Part shown: one piece after another, positions 9,150 through 18,103 of the stretch
Layout: each line of letters begins with the position of its first letter
How positions within the stretch are numbered: the stretch's first letter is position 1
Assembly: GCA_001657315.1 (NCBI GenBank)
Contig: LYSV01000058.1
Span: forward strand, 1-60,885
DNA length: 60,885 nt
Direction of reading: 5' to 3'
Source: Flammeovirgaceae bacterium BBD 1991-12
GTDB lineage: Bacteria > Bacteroidota > Bacteroidia > Cytophagales > Cyclobacteriaceae
Translations under genes and position numbers: made by a program
The notes under the pieces: model-generated
What the model was told of the DNA's origin: nothing
Seen by the model: the letters and a program-made list of their open reading frames with translations, nothing else
Database searches by the model: none

Positions 9150-9423
9150 GAAACATCCACTCCGTATATCCGAAATATCAGTTCGACGCATCGAAACACA
9201 GGCTCCATGCATGGAAACATCTGCTCGATGGACCGAAATGTTTACTGAACGTGCAGAAATATAGGCTCGATGGACCGAAATATCCACTCGATACGCCGAA
9301 ATGTCAGATGTAAGTAATGAAATATCAGGTGAATGCCTCGCAATATTCACTGACTATGCCACAATGTCAGCTTTCAGCGTTGCAAAACCTATTGACTGTG
9401 TTGCAAACTCTACCTGCCTGCTC
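9150..9423. repeat. Array of ~13 degenerate 21-bp tandem repeats
   Basis: The GAAA core recurs at 9150, 9172, 9193, 9214, 9235, 9256, 9277, 9298, 9319 and 9340, and continues in weaker form at 9361, 9382 and 9403. Spacing is exactly 21 bp except for the first step (22). The best-kept part is GAAATATC followed by a variable CTCGATG half. Units decay to the right. Because 21 is a multiple of three, every frame reads as a heptapeptide repeat (minus strand: DISVHRA-like), but no frame has a convincing start and length. The array fills most of the 368-bp gap between the CdiI-like and MaoC genes; the rest (9424-9473) shows nothing. Confidence 0.9.
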
Positions 9424-9473
9424 ACTGGGTCCTGTGGATCTATCGGACTCTGTGAGCCAACTCAGGACAGGAC

Positions 9474-9926
9474 TCAAGACTCACTACTAATTTTCTTCGC
9501 CAGCAGAATATGATCACACACCAGCACAATCTCATCCCGCTGGTTAAAAACCTCTACATGCTCTACCACAGTGCCCAGGTCTGGTTTTTTGGAGTCCGAC
9601 TTTTCCGATATGGTCACCTCTACCCGGATGGTGTCCCCGATATACACTGGTTTAATAAAACGCAACCGGTCATACCCCTTGGAAAAAGCCTCAGGGTTGA
9701 TCTCCGTGGCCGTCATGCCAATAGCTACGCTGAAGGTGAGGGTGCCATGGGCAATGCGCTGCCCGAAAGGCTGGGTCTTACACCATTCTGCGTCCATATG
9801 ATGTGGAAAGAAATCACCCGTGTGGCCTGCATGTACCACAAAGTCGGTTTCAGTAATGGTGCGTCCCAGCGTTTTCCGGACGGACCCCAATTCATAATCT
9901 TCGAAGAACTGTGATTTTATGTGCAT
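9474..9926 (-). CDS. MaoC-fold (R)-enoyl-CoA hydratase/dehydratase
   Basis: A 150-residue single hot-dog-domain protein. The hydratase-2 motif is at residues 37-45, GDFFPHHMD, keeping the catalytic Asp38 and His43 of the canonical GDxNPxHxD pattern with Phe in place of Asn. MaoC enzymes hydrate trans-2-enoyl-CoA or run the reverse dehydration; related forms hydrate branched dicarboxylyl-CoA such as mesaconyl-CoA. It is the last gene of the minus-strand operon with two CaiB/BaiF CoA-transferases, so its substrate is probably the CoA ester they make. It is separated from the SDR by 160 bp holding a heptanucleotide repeat element, so it might have its own promoter. Confidence 0.85.
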   Translation of the reverse strand: MHIKSQFFEDYELGSVRKTLGRTITETDFVVHAGHTGDFFPHHMDAEWCKTQPFGQRIAHGTLTFSVAIGMTATEINPEAFSKGYDRLRFIKPVYIGDTIRVEVTISEKSDSKKPDLGTVVEHVEVFNQRDEIVLVCDHILLAKKISSES

Positions 9927-10055
9927 GTTTTTCTTTTTTCAGATCGTTGCTGGTGTTTAAAGTTGGTTTTCCAATTTGTACGTCATTCCGGCCAGCCGCT
10001 GCGGACGGCTCTCATAAAAGCCTACCCACAGCCACCGGCCGACGAAGGAGAGTAA

Positions 10056-10081
10056 CTTCCGACTTCCGACTTCCAGCTTCC
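10056..10081. repeat. Heptanucleotide repeat element, copy 1
   Basis: On the minus strand this reads GGAAGCT-GGAAGTC-GGAAGTC-GGAAGTTACT, a run of 7-bp units just after the SDR stop codon. A related element with the same GTTGGAAGCTGGAAG head and GTTACT tail occurs at 34634-34676. The flanking DNA (about 9985-10050) is GC-rich and reads like a dispersed intergenic repeat. It may be a small mobile or slippage-generated repeat. Confidence 0.6.
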
Positions 10082-10086
10082 AACAC

Positions 10087-10857
10087 CTACCTCCCCATCC
10101 ATCCACCATCCACCAACATAATGGCCCCATGCATGTAAGAGGCAGCATTAGAACAGAGAAATACCGTCGGCCCGGCAAAGTCCTCCGGTTCACCCCATCG
10201 TCCTGCGGGGATGCGTGACAGGATGGATCCTGCCCGTACCGGATCCTTGCGGAGCGCCTCGGTGTTGTCCGTGCTGATGTAGCCGGGAGCGATGGCATTC
10301 ACATTGACGCCTTTTCCGGCCCATTCGTTGGCAAACGCCATGGTCAGCTGGCCGATAGCTCCTTTGCTGGCGGCATAGCCCGGTACGGTGATGCCGCCCT
10401 GGAAGGTGAGGAGGGAGGCTGTGAAAACGATCTTCCCCGATCCTCGGGCCACCATCTCTTTTCCCAGCTCGCGCGTAAGGATGAACTGGGCATTTTGATT
10501 GACCTCCACTACCTTGTCCCACATTTCGTCCGGATGCTCCGCCGCCGGGGTGCGCAGGATGGTACCGGCATTGTTCACCAAAATGTCAATGACCGGAAAA
10601 TCAGCCTTAACCTCATCAATGAAACCGTACAGAGCCTTGCGATCGCTGAAATCACAGGTATAGGCCCTGAAGTTTCTTCCTGTGGCTTTTACGGCTTTTT
10701 CTACCTCACTGCCTTCTTTTTCAAGGCTGGCGCTTACGCCTACGATGTCAGCGCCGGCCTCAGCCAGCGCTATGGCCATGGCTTTGCCGATACCACGTTT
10801 ACACCCGGTGATCAGGGCAGTTTTGCCCTCCAGCTTAAATGTATTCAGTACGCTCAT
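10087..10857 (-). CDS. Short-chain dehydrogenase, KduD-like
   Basis: A 256-residue classical SDR with an N-terminal NAD(P)-binding TGCKRGIG (residues 18-25), NNAG (~95), catalytic Ser and YAASK (Tyr/Lys near 158-162), and the C-terminal VDGGW. The opening (FKLEGKTALITGCKRGIGKA) resembles 2-deoxy-D-gluconate 3-dehydrogenase (KduD) and the 2-keto-3-deoxy-L-fuconate/rhamnonate dehydrogenases. It probably oxidises a hydroxyl of a keto-deoxy sugar acid in the cytosol. It sits in the CoA-transferase operon, 51 bp after the Zn-dehydrogenase. It could also provide the dehydrogenase step of the L-fucose oxidation set at 20.6-26.4 kb. Confidence 0.82.
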   Translation of the reverse strand: MSVLNTFKLEGKTALITGCKRGIGKAMAIALAEAGADIVGVSASLEKEGSEVEKAVKATGRNFRAYTCDFSDRKALYGFIDEVKADFPVIDILVNNAGTILRTPAAEHPDEMWDKVVEVNQNAQFILTRELGKEMVARGSGKIVFTASLLTFQGGITVPGYAASKGAIGQLTMAFANEWAGKGVNVNAIAPGYISTDNTEALRKDPVRAGSILSRIPAGRWGEPEDFAGPTVFLCSNAASYMHGAIMLVDGGWMGR

Positions 10858-10908
10858 ATTGCTTTGTATTATAGGGTTTATTGATCGCTTTATTCAAGCC
10901 TGTTGGGT

Positions 10909-11925
10909 TTATGACTGGCAGTCCAGCAGGTATTTCATTCCCGCGGGATTAGCCGCTATGGTCTCAAAGACCTTTTGTACATTCCTCAGGGGTTCTGTTT
11001 GGGTGATCAGTTTTTCAAAGGGCAGCTCATGCCGGGAGATCATGGTGATGGACTCCTCATAGTCTTCCTCTTCATAGACGCGTGCCCCTATCAGTTTTAG
11101 CTCCTTCCAGAAAAAACGGAAAAGGTCCACATTTTTAGGCTGTCCGTGAATAGCCACCATCACAATGCGCCCGCGGATACCGGCCACCTGTGTCATGACA
11201 TCGAGCGCCGGCTGTGCTCCTGCTACCTCAAAAACGACATCGGCCAGTGCGCCATCCGTTTTTTCCTCAATGAATTGTACCAGGTCGGTTTGGGAAGGGT
11301 TTACCACGGTAAATCCCAGCGCCTCCGCCAGTGCGACTCGTGTGGCATTGATCTCGGAAATAATGACGTCTGCACCCTTTGCCCTTGCTACCATCGCTAC
11401 CAGCAATCCAATGGGGCCGCCACCCAGTACCACGGCCGTTTCACCGGCCTGTACTTCGCCCATGCGCACGTCATGACAGGCCACGGCAAGGGGTTCCACC
11501 AGGGCAGCCAGTTTCATGTCAATGGTATCCGGTAATTTGTGCAATGTAAATGCCGGTACATTCCAGTAGGCCTGCATGGCTCCGGGGCTGTCGATGCCTA
11601 TGAACTTCAGGTCTTTGCAAATGTGACTGTATCCCTTATCCGAGGGTTTTTCAGCCCGGTTATCCAATGGGCGTACTACCACTTTTTCACCCGGAGAAAA
11701 GCCGGTTACCCCTTCACCCACGGCATCGATCTCTCCTGACATTTCATGCCCTATACTCTGTGGTATTTTTACACGCTGGTCCATGGCACCATGGTAAATG
11801 TGCACGTCTGTGCCGCACACGCCGCAGTACGCTACCTTTATCCGCACTTCACCGGCAGCGGGTGGATCCATTTCCTTTTCTATGACTGAGAAGGTTTTGT
11901 TTCCTTCATATTGTGTTGCCTTCAT
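10909..11925 (-). CDS. Medium-chain alcohol dehydrogenase lacking the structural-zinc lobe
   Basis: A 338-residue MDR/zinc-type dehydrogenase. It keeps the catalytic zinc ligands (GVCGTDVH Cys, GHEMSGE His/Glu), the MDR GEKVVVRPL segment and a Rossmann GGGPIGLL motif. The four-Cys structural zinc loop normally found near residue 90-105 is replaced by a segment with one Cys (RPLDNRAEKPSDKGYSHICK). Family members oxidise sugar alcohols, threonine or keto-deoxy acids with NAD(P)+. It lies 27 bp after the Gfo/Idh gene and 51 bp before the SDR. Substrate unknown; the window's other dehydrogenase (20591-21607) does retain the Cys lobe. Confidence 0.82.
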   Translation of the reverse strand: MKATQYEGNKTFSVIEKEMDPPAAGEVRIKVAYCGVCGTDVHIYHGAMDQRVKIPQSIGHEMSGEIDAVGEGVTGFSPGEKVVVRPLDNRAEKPSDKGYSHICKDLKFIGIDSPGAMQAYWNVPAFTLHKLPDTIDMKLAALVEPLAVACHDVRMGEVQAGETAVVLGGGPIGLLVAMVARAKGADVIISEINATRVALAEALGFTVVNPSQTDLVQFIEEKTDGALADVVFEVAGAQPALDVMTQVAGIRGRIVMVAIHGQPKNVDLFRFFWKELKLIGARVYEEEDYEESITMISRHELPFEKLITQTEPLRNVQKVFETIAANPAGMKYLLDCQS

Positions 11926-11952
11926 GCTGTTTGTTGATCTATGAATGAATAA

Positions 11953-13041
11953 TTATTGTTCATCTGGCACTTTCTGGGAATACTCAGGCTTTACGCCCCC
12001 TGTGTCGCTTGATGCATAGGCCGCTTCCACAATCAGCATGGTCTGGAAAACATCATCCACGGAAGTTTCAAGATGATCAGCAGAGCCCTCCACAAAACGC
12101 ATCAATGATGACATGGAGCCAATGAATGCGTCGGGAAACCACGACCCCGGGATCTGTACGGTGATCCATTGAGGGGGGTTATCCCCTTCCACCATACAGT
12201 ATTCAAACAAGTCCGGCTGACCTTTGGGGTAATCCATCAACAGGCCCATACGGGCGTAGATAGCGCCGTGGGTGCCTTCCCACTTCACAAAGCTCTCCTG
12301 GTGCTGGCGCCCGAAATTGTGGTCATGGTTAGTGCTTACCAGGGCACGCATGGCATCACCATAGTCCAGGATCACATTCGTTCGTGTAGAGGACATCTCC
12401 TTGGCCGGATGACGCACAGTTTTGGCCATGACGGAGGCCGGATTGCCCAGGAATGACCGTACCAGGTCGATATGGTGAATGCTGTGTTGCTGGATCTCCA
12501 GCCGGGGATGGTACATCACATTGGGGAATATCTCCCACGGGGTATATACAGATACCCTTACCTCCATGTCATACAGCTCGCCGATGGCTCCCGATTCAAT
12601 CATATCCCGCGCAGCGTTAATGAACGGGGCAAAACGCAGCTGGCAATTGACAGCGGCTACGAGCTTTTTACGTTTACATACCTCGATGATCTCCACAGTT
12701 TGCGCATAGTAATCTCCCAGGGGTTTTTGAATGAGTACTGGTGCACCGTCCGGCAGCTTTTCCAGTGTAGCAACGAACTGGTTGGGCATGAGGGTAAGGT
12801 CATATATCGCATTGTCCGGAGCCTGTGCTACGGCATCCTCTACGGTATCAAATACCCGGGGCAGGTCAAACTTTTTGGCAAGGTTTTCAGCCCTTGCTCT
12901 GGTGCGGTTGGTAATACCGAACACTTCGAACCCTGCCTTACGGTAGGCCGGCAGGTGTGCGTCATTTACGATCCCACCTGCGCCAATGATCACAATGGGT
13001 CGTTTGGTTTTAGGTAGTATTTGCTCGTATTTCAATTCCAT
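11953..13041 (-). CDS. Gfo/Idh/MocA family oxidoreductase
   Basis: A 362-residue protein with an N-terminal Rossmann domain (IVIIGAGGIVNDAHLPAYRK) and a C-terminal mixed beta-sheet substrate domain. The usual EKP catalytic-lysine motif appears as QKPLG (~residues 128-132), keeping the Lys, and the second-domain His cluster is IHHIDL. Relatives oxidise or reduce sugars and inositols, or assist retro-aldol and glycoside cleavage through transient oxidation. It is 11 bp behind solute-binding-like protein 1. In this operon it may act on the ligand shared with the solute-binding-like proteins, which is inference. Confidence 0.85.
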   Translation of the reverse strand: MELKYEQILPKTKRPIVIIGAGGIVNDAHLPAYRKAGFEVFGITNRTRARAENLAKKFDLPRVFDTVEDAVAQAPDNAIYDLTLMPNQFVATLEKLPDGAPVLIQKPLGDYYAQTVEIIEVCKRKKLVAAVNCQLRFAPFINAARDMIESGAIGELYDMEVRVSVYTPWEIFPNVMYHPRLEIQQHSIHHIDLVRSFLGNPASVMAKTVRHPAKEMSSTRTNVILDYGDAMRALVSTNHDHNFGRQHQESFVKWEGTHGAIYARMGLLMDYPKGQPDLFEYCMVEGDNPPQWITVQIPGSWFPDAFIGSMSSLMRFVEGSADHLETSVDDVFQTMLIVEAAYASSDTGGVKPEYSQKVPDEQ

Positions 13042-13052
13042 TTTTCTTGATT

Positions 13053-14294
13053 TTATGGTACTTCCATTAGGGTTTCCACCTGAAGCTGGGCGTTGTTCAG
13101 TATTTCCTGTATAGTATTTTCCGTATTGATCACGTCCAGAACGAGTTGATCAATGATCGTGGCGATGGCAGACCAGTTCCTCATGCGTGGAAGTGCGCGG
13201 GTCTCCCGGTGCAGCTCCTCCAGCTTGTGATAATAAGGGACTTCGCGGTTCACATCCGGATCGTGCCAGGTGGACCTGCGGCATCCTATACCTCCTTCCA
13301 GTGTCAGTAACCTGTCACAGGCCGGGCTCACCGCAAACCGTATGAAATCGTAGGCTATGCTTTTCTTTTGACAGCCAGTACTCATAGCGTACATCCAGTA
13401 GGCGTTTAGTGAAACGCTCTTTCCGCCGGGGCTGTAAGGCACATGGGTAACTTCTACCTTGCCTTTTACTTTGGATCCGGGGTATACCTCGCACATGGAA
13501 GCAAAGCCGAACCAATTGACCATTATGGCCAGCTGCCCGTCAGCGAACGCCATGCCGGCCTTGACGGAATCAAATTTACGAGAGTCCGGGTGGATGGCTT
13601 CCGTATGCCGAAGCATGCGGCGGTAGTATTGCATTCCTTCCAATGCTGGTTGGGAGTTGAGCACTACCTGGCCGTTATCGCTGATCAGCTCACCGCCTCG
13701 GGTCCATAGCTGCAGGCAAAAATCAAAGACGGTATTGTGACCATCCGGGTAGGCCGCAAAGGTGGTGCCGAAAAGGTTTTGCCCCGGCCTTTGAAAAAAG
13801 CGTGCCACCTCTTCAAGCTCTTCCCAGGTCTTTGGTACAGCGAGCTCTTTGCCACATGTTGCCCGGAAGGCAGCCTTTTCCGCGAATGATTCGAACAGGT
13901 CCTTACGGTAGATCAGGCATTCCGGCCCATTATGTAAAGGCAAGGCATAGACATTACCGTCAAACTCCTGCATACCCAGCAGGGAAGGCGCCCAGCCATC
14001 AGGAAACCCATCGGGGCTTTGCTCAGCAATAAAAGGGGAGAGGTTTTCAATATGATCATTTTCAACGGCTTCCGTGATCCAGTCGGTGTTGATGAATGTA
14101 ACGTCCCAGCGGCCGGTTCTAAGACCTTTTTCAGTAAAAAGGCTGTCATACAGCGGATGAAGGTCCATAGGCACCACTTCCAGTTCCAGCCGGCAGCCGG
14201 TTTCCCGGCAAAAGGCTTCCCAGGTCTTTTCAATGGCTGACTCGAACGGATCAAACCTTCGTACGGCTATTCTGAATTTGTCAGTACCTACCAT
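13053..14294 (-). CDS. Solute-binding-protein-fold protein 1, no signal peptide (SBP1)
   Basis: A 413-residue protein similar to family 1 (sugar-type) extracellular solute-binding proteins: alternating lobes, WDVTFINTDWITEAVENDHI, 'NVYALPL' and the CLIYRKDLFE hinge-type segment. The N-terminus is MVGTDKFRIAVRRFDPFESA, charged and with no signal peptide, lipobox or hydrophobic segment, so the protein should stay in the cytoplasm. No in-frame upstream extension is possible, because the preceding CaiB gene stops immediately upstream (TGA at 14296-14298). There is no ABC permease or ATPase in the window. A cytosolic ligand-binding or presenting role next to the CoA-transferases is proposed; a secreted protein with an unusual export route is the alternative. 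Confidence 0.75.
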   Translation of the reverse strand: MVGTDKFRIAVRRFDPFESAIEKTWEAFCRETGCRLELEVVPMDLHPLYDSLFTEKGLRTGRWDVTFINTDWITEAVENDHIENLSPFIAEQSPDGFPDGWAPSLLGMQEFDGNVYALPLHNGPECLIYRKDLFESFAEKAAFRATCGKELAVPKTWEELEEVARFFQRPGQNLFGTTFAAYPDGHNTVFDFCLQLWTRGGELISDNGQVVLNSQPALEGMQYYRRMLRHTEAIHPDSRKFDSVKAGMAFADGQLAIMVNWFGFASMCEVYPGSKVKGKVEVTHVPYSPGGKSVSLNAYWMYAMSTGCQKKSIAYDFIRFAVSPACDRLLTLEGGIGCRRSTWHDPDVNREVPYYHKLEELHRETRALPRMRNWSAIATIIDQLVLDVINTENTIQEILNNAQLQVETLMEVP

Positions 14295-14295
14295 C

Positions 14296-15441
14296 TCAGT
14301 TTACAATAAGCTCGTTGATAATCGCTTTGGTGTGTTCACCCAGTGCCGGAGAGCCCGCGGAAGCGGTAAGCAATTCACCATCTATTCGGATCGGGCACCT
14401 TGTGGTCTCGTAAACAAAACCGTCGCCCATGGTCACCCGCTGGATCATGTCAAGTACCTTAAAGCCTTCATGCTCAAACAGGCGATCCCAGCTCAATACT
14501 TCTGCACACCAGATATCGGCAGGCTCCAGCACGGAGAGCCACTTGCCGGTGGGGCTGGTCCGCAGGTGTTCGGCCAGGATCTTTTTGATCTCATCCCGCT
14601 TGTCGTACCAGTCGGACACCTCGGTATATTTTTCCAGCTTCGGGCATTCCAGCAGGTTGCCCAGCACTGGGATCGCTCCCATGGCCAATGCCAAAAAGCC
14701 GTCCTGAGTCCTGTAAACTCCATAGGGAGCCCCCAGGTAGGCGTGGGCATTGTTAAAGGCTGTTCTTTCCGTAGGTGCACCGCCGTCATGGTAATAGGTG
14801 GTGATGGTCTCAAACTGAAAGTCAAGGGCAGACTCGAGCATGCTTACGCTTACTTTGGCGCCCTGGCCTGACTTGCCGCGTTGTACAAGCGCTGCCAGAA
14901 TACCCTGTGCGAGGTGTGACCCCGAAAGAATGTCCACAATGGCCAGTCCCATGGGCACGGGACCCTTTCCTGCATTGCCGCTAAGCCAGGTAAGTCCTGA
15001 AAGTGACTGTAAGAGCAGGTCTTGCCCCGGTTTTTTTGCCCAAGGTCCTTCCGGCCCATAGCCGGAGATCTCTCCATAGATGATACCGGGGTTGACTTTT
15101 CTTACGGCCTCATAGCCGAAACCCAGACGATCCACTACACCCGGGCGAAAATTGTGCACCAGTACATCGGCCCGGGCGATCAATTTCATCACCTTTTCCT
15201 TGTCTTCGGGCTGTTTCAGATCCGCCTGGAAGCTCTCTTTGTTACGGTTGATGGCCTGGAATACCGATGACTCATGGTTTATGATCGTGTTGGATACATA
15301 AAGTGTACGGCATATGTCTCCTGTACCCGGTCGTTCTACCTTGATCACTCTGGCGCCAAGATCTGCAAGGCGCAACGTGGCCGAAGGTGCCGACAGGAAC
15401 TGACTCAGGTCTATGATCAACAGGTCTTCCAGTGGTTTCAT
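14296..15441 (-). CDS. Class III (CaiB/BaiF) CoA-transferase 1
   Basis: A 381-residue CaiB/BaiF protein: N-terminal [20 protein letters not shown], then [18 protein letters not shown] and a C-terminal small domain. The nucleophilic Asp expected from formyl-CoA transferase is present as Asp170 in IVDILSGSH, followed by the LAQGILAAL helix. Class III enzymes move CoA between acids through aspartyl anhydride intermediates. Its start overlaps the stop of its paralogue by 4 bp (15438-15441) and it ends one base before SBP1 begins. Paralogous neighbours such as BbsE/BbsF and SmtA/SmtB form heteromeric enzymes, so a two-subunit transferase is likely. The acid substrate is unknown. Confidence 0.87.
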   Translation of the reverse strand: MKPLEDLLIIDLSQFLSAPSATLRLADLGARVIKVERPGTGDICRTLYVSNTIINHESSVFQAINRNKESFQADLKQPEDKEKVMKLIARADVLVHNFRPGVVDRLGFGYEAVRKVNPGIIYGEISGYGPEGPWAKKPGQDLLLQSLSGLTWLSGNAGKGPVPMGLAIVDILSGSHLAQGILAALVQRGKSGQGAKVSVSMLESALDFQFETITTYYHDGGAPTERTAFNNAHAYLGAPYGVYRTQDGFLALAMGAIPVLGNLLECPKLEKYTEVSDWYDKRDEIKKILAEHLRTSPTGKWLSVLEPADIWCAEVLSWDRLFEHEGFKVLDMIQRVTMGDGFVYETTRCPIRIDGELLTASAGSPALGEHTKAIINELIVN

Positions 15442-16595
15442 CGTGCTGCCAGGTTAAATTCTCTCGTAATATCTTCTGTATGTTGCCCCACCTTCGGTGC
15501 CGGTGGGGAGGCAAAGAGGCGCTCATCGTTTATCCGGATGGGGCAGCGTGTCGTATGTACATGCCCCCCATCGGGCAGGTCCAATACCTGGTCCATTTGC
15601 AATGCCCTGTAAGCTTCATGCTGTAACAGGTCATGATAACGGAATACGTCGGAAGCCCATACTCCTGCCGAATCGAGCGTGTCCAGCCACTCCCGGGTAG
15701 TTTTAGCCAGCAGATGGGTGCTGAGGATTTCCATGATCTCATCACGCCGGGTGAACCACAGTGCCTTGTCCCTGAATTCCAGCAGCTTTTGGCAATCAAT
15801 GACCTCTGCCAGGTCCGTGAGTTGCCCCATGGCCAGGGCAATGTAGCTGTCTTTGGTTTTGTAAATGCCATAGGGCGCGCTGAGATAGGCGTGTGCATTC
15901 CCTTTTTTTGCCCGTTGCGGCAGCTTCCTGCCGTCATTCAGGTGTGTGGTGATCAATTCAAACTGGAAGTCGATCATCGACTCCAGCAGACTTACTTCTA
16001 CCAGGGCCCCCTGTTTTGTTTTTCCACGACGTACCAGTGCAGCAAGGATCCCATGGACAAGGTGCGTACCCGTGACTAAGTCTGCCACTGCCAGGCCAAA
16101 GGGTGTAGGGTCATCTGCTGCATCACCAGACAGATTGGCAAGGCCTGACATACACTGGACAAGCAGATCCTGCCCCGGCTTCTTTTGCCACGGACCCTCC
16201 TGGCCATACCCGGTCACCACACCATAGATGATGTCCGGGTTGATGGCTTTTACCGCCGGATAATCCAGACCGATCTTTTCCATCACGCCGGGGCGAAAGT
16301 TATGGGTGACAACATCAGCCTGTGCGATCAGCTTTTTTACCAGGACCAGGTCCTCCGGGTCCTTCAGGTTGGCCGTAAAGGATTCCTTGTTCCGATTTAC
16401 TGTGTGAAAGACCAGACTATTGCCGTCCACGAACAGGTTTTTTATGGCGATCTGTCTGCCGCCTTCTCCATGCACTGGTCGCTCTATCTTGATGACCCGT
16501 GCGCCCAGATCGGCAAGACGCAGGCCTGCAGAGGGGCCGGCCATAAACTGGCAAAACTCCAGTACCGTTATTCCTTCAAGTGGTCTCGTTCCCAT
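15438..16595 (-). CDS. Class III (CaiB/BaiF) CoA-transferase 2
   Basis: A 385-residue paralogue of the next gene; by eye roughly half of the aligned positions match, including [29 protein letters not shown] and the [11 protein letters not shown] segment. The catalytic Asp is kept (Asp172 in VADLVTGTH). The ATG shares one base with the stop of SBP2 (TGATG at 16593-16597), so SBP2, this transferase, its paralogue and SBP1 are translationally coupled. Both paralogues keep the nucleophile, so either two active sites in one complex or two separate transferases are possible. The CoA donor is not evident. Confidence 0.87.
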   Translation of the reverse strand: MGTRPLEGITVLEFCQFMAGPSAGLRLADLGARVIKIERPVHGEGGRQIAIKNLFVDGNSLVFHTVNRNKESFTANLKDPEDLVLVKKLIAQADVVTHNFRPGVMEKIGLDYPAVKAINPDIIYGVVTGYGQEGPWQKKPGQDLLVQCMSGLANLSGDAADDPTPFGLAVADLVTGTHLVHGILAALVRRGKTKQGALVEVSLLESMIDFQFELITTHLNDGRKLPQRAKKGNAHAYLSAPYGIYKTKDSYIALAMGQLTDLAEVIDCQKLLEFRDKALWFTRRDEIMEILSTHLLAKTTREWLDTLDSAGVWASDVFRYHDLLQHEAYRALQMDQVLDLPDGGHVHTTRCPIRINDERLFASPPAPKVGQHTEDITREFNLAAR

Positions 16596-17755
16596 CAGTC
16601 CTGTTCTTTTTTCGATTTTATATACAACCGGTTCAGTTGATCGAGCAGGGCCTTTTCCTCTCCACCGTTTATCAGGTAATCACGGATAGGCGCACCTGCG
16701 CGATCCTGGAAATACATGTGGCCATTGTATCGGGGCCGCAGAAATGACCGGTCAAGTGCCGGCAGGGTATTTTTGAAAAAATCCGCAGTTAGCGCATTGG
16801 TATGCCCATCTGTCCATGATGAACGGTGCCCGGGCTGACCCCCTCCGCCAAAAAAGACGGATTGTTGGCATTCCGGTGATGCTACATACTGCGCATAGTG
16901 CATGGCCATCTCAATTTCCCTGCATTGAGCCGATACAGCCAACCCGGTACCGCCCAGAGTGGAAATAGCCTTCCCCTTGCCACCGATATCTACCATATCG
17001 TGAAAGTGAAGTAGCTTGCTGGCATAACCGCTGCGACTGTAGTTGCTGTAACCGTAGGCCCATGGACAATACAGGTATTTATCGGTCTGCGTCATGGCTT
17101 CGTAAACCCGGATCGGATTCCAATCGAAGATCTGTGGATCCATTTTCACTACGAGGGCGCGCAGCAGCTTTAGCGCTTCCACGCCAATGTCTGGGCTGAC
17201 CACCTCTTCTTCTCCCGTGCATACATCTTCTCCGAGGGTGCAGCACATCATATAAAAATTCATGAGGGTATCCTGAGGGATGCCCGGCATGATCACCAGC
17301 CCCTTTTTTGACAGATCCAGCAGATCGTCATAGGTTTCAGGGATCGAAAGCCCATTGGCCTTGAACAGATCGGGTCTGCTCGCTGCAACGGGAGTGGCAG
17401 CATCTATGGCCAGCGCCCACTGGTGCCCCCCGGATGAATAGCTTTCATGCGACCTTCCTACCGTATTTTGTGCCTGGTCTTTCATAAATTCCCCGGGCAG
17501 GTGCTGGTCAAGCGGCAGAATGACACGATGCCTCGCAGCAAAGCCTGCCCAGGGATGATCGATCACCAAAAGATCATAGCGTTTAGCCAACTGGTCGATA
17601 GGTTCATCGGCAAACGCTTGTAAAGAACGTTTTTCCCATAAGATCTCCACGTTCGGATGTAGCTCTGAAAAACGTTGGGCGGTGGCTACCATGGAGGTAA
17701 ACCCCCGGGAATGGTTCCAGGTGATTCCCTTCAGTTCGATCTCGTGGCCGTTCAT
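16595..17755 (-). CDS. Solute-binding-protein-fold protein 2, no signal peptide (SBP2)
   Basis: A 386-residue family 1 SBP-like protein: [33 protein letters not shown] and [14 protein letters not shown] are typical of sugar-binding SBPs. The N-terminus ([20 protein letters not shown]) starts directly with the first beta strand, with no signal peptide or lipobox. The ATG at 17753-17755 is the first gene of the operon and there is ample upstream DNA, so the missing signal is not caused by an overlap. It is divergent from SBP1 at sequence level, so the pair is not a recent duplication. A cytosolic ligand-binding role is inferred. Confidence 0.75.
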   Translation of the reverse strand: MNGHEIELKGITWNHSRGFTSMVATAQRFSELHPNVEILWEKRSLQAFADEPIDQLAKRYDLLVIDHPWAGFAARHRVILPLDQHLPGEFMKDQAQNTVGRSHESYSSGGHQWALAIDAATPVAASRPDLFKANGLSIPETYDDLLDLSKKGLVIMPGIPQDTLMNFYMMCCTLGEDVCTGEEEVVSPDIGVEALKLLRALVVKMDPQIFDWNPIRVYEAMTQTDKYLYCPWAYGYSNYSRSGYASKLLHFHDMVDIGGKGKAISTLGGTGLAVSAQCREIEMAMHYAQYVASPECQQSVFFGGGGQPGHRSSWTDGHTNALTADFFKNTLPALDRSFLRPRYNGHMYFQDRAGAPIRDYLINGGEEKALLDQLNRLYIKSKKEQD

Positions 17756-17859
17756 TATATGGTATCAGGTGTATAGACGAATTTTGATTACTATTTGGCT
17801 GATCGAGGCCTGTTTGATAACCAGGTAATACTATTAAAACAGGGCCTGCGCTTACTCCT

Positions 17860-17900
17860 GATCCCTTTCACCGAATCTTGCGAACCTTGTGGAAGGGATC
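17860..17900. promoter_or_regulatory. Stem-loop in the leader region of the SBP/CoA-transferase operon
   Basis: GATCCCTTTCAC (17860-17871) pairs with GTGGAAGGGATC (17889-17900), with one mismatch in 12, around a 17-nt loop, 105-145 bp upstream of the SBP2 ATG. A second, weaker hairpin is at 17947-17973 (GGAGAAGCG with CGTTTCTCC, one G-T pair), which may end AraC transcription. These are the only structures I see in the 348-bp stretch 17756-18103. An RNA leader or operator role is inferred. Confidence 0.4.
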
Positions 17901-18103
17901 GGGTATATTAGGGACGTATCCAGACTAAATGGCATGATACAACCGGGGAGAAGCGATCTTACTTCGTTTCTCCTTTTGCAAAATTCGGAAGTCAACAGGT
18001 CAGGGGATTGTTATTAGACGACAACTTTTTACACTTTTCCGATGAATACCAAAAGAATAAAGTCTTTGAAGTATTCTGTATGTTGTATATGAGGAAAGTT
18101 GAT

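Noticed and set aside
9135-9350. Small minus-strand ORF with heptapeptide repeats (DISVHRA type)
   Set aside because: The heptads follow from the 21-bp DNA repeat; all frames show them, stops cut the array, and no ribosome-binding site is seen.
9150-9423. CRISPR array
   Set aside because: Units are contiguous 21-bp repeats without unique spacers, and no cas genes are present.
14233-14871. 212-codon plus-strand ORF
   Set aside because: Antisense to the first CoA-transferase; no start signal or family resemblance.
13053-17755. Reading the two SBP-like proteins as ordinary ABC-transporter binding lipoproteins
   Set aside because: No signal sequence or lipobox, and no permease or ATPase gene is adjacent.
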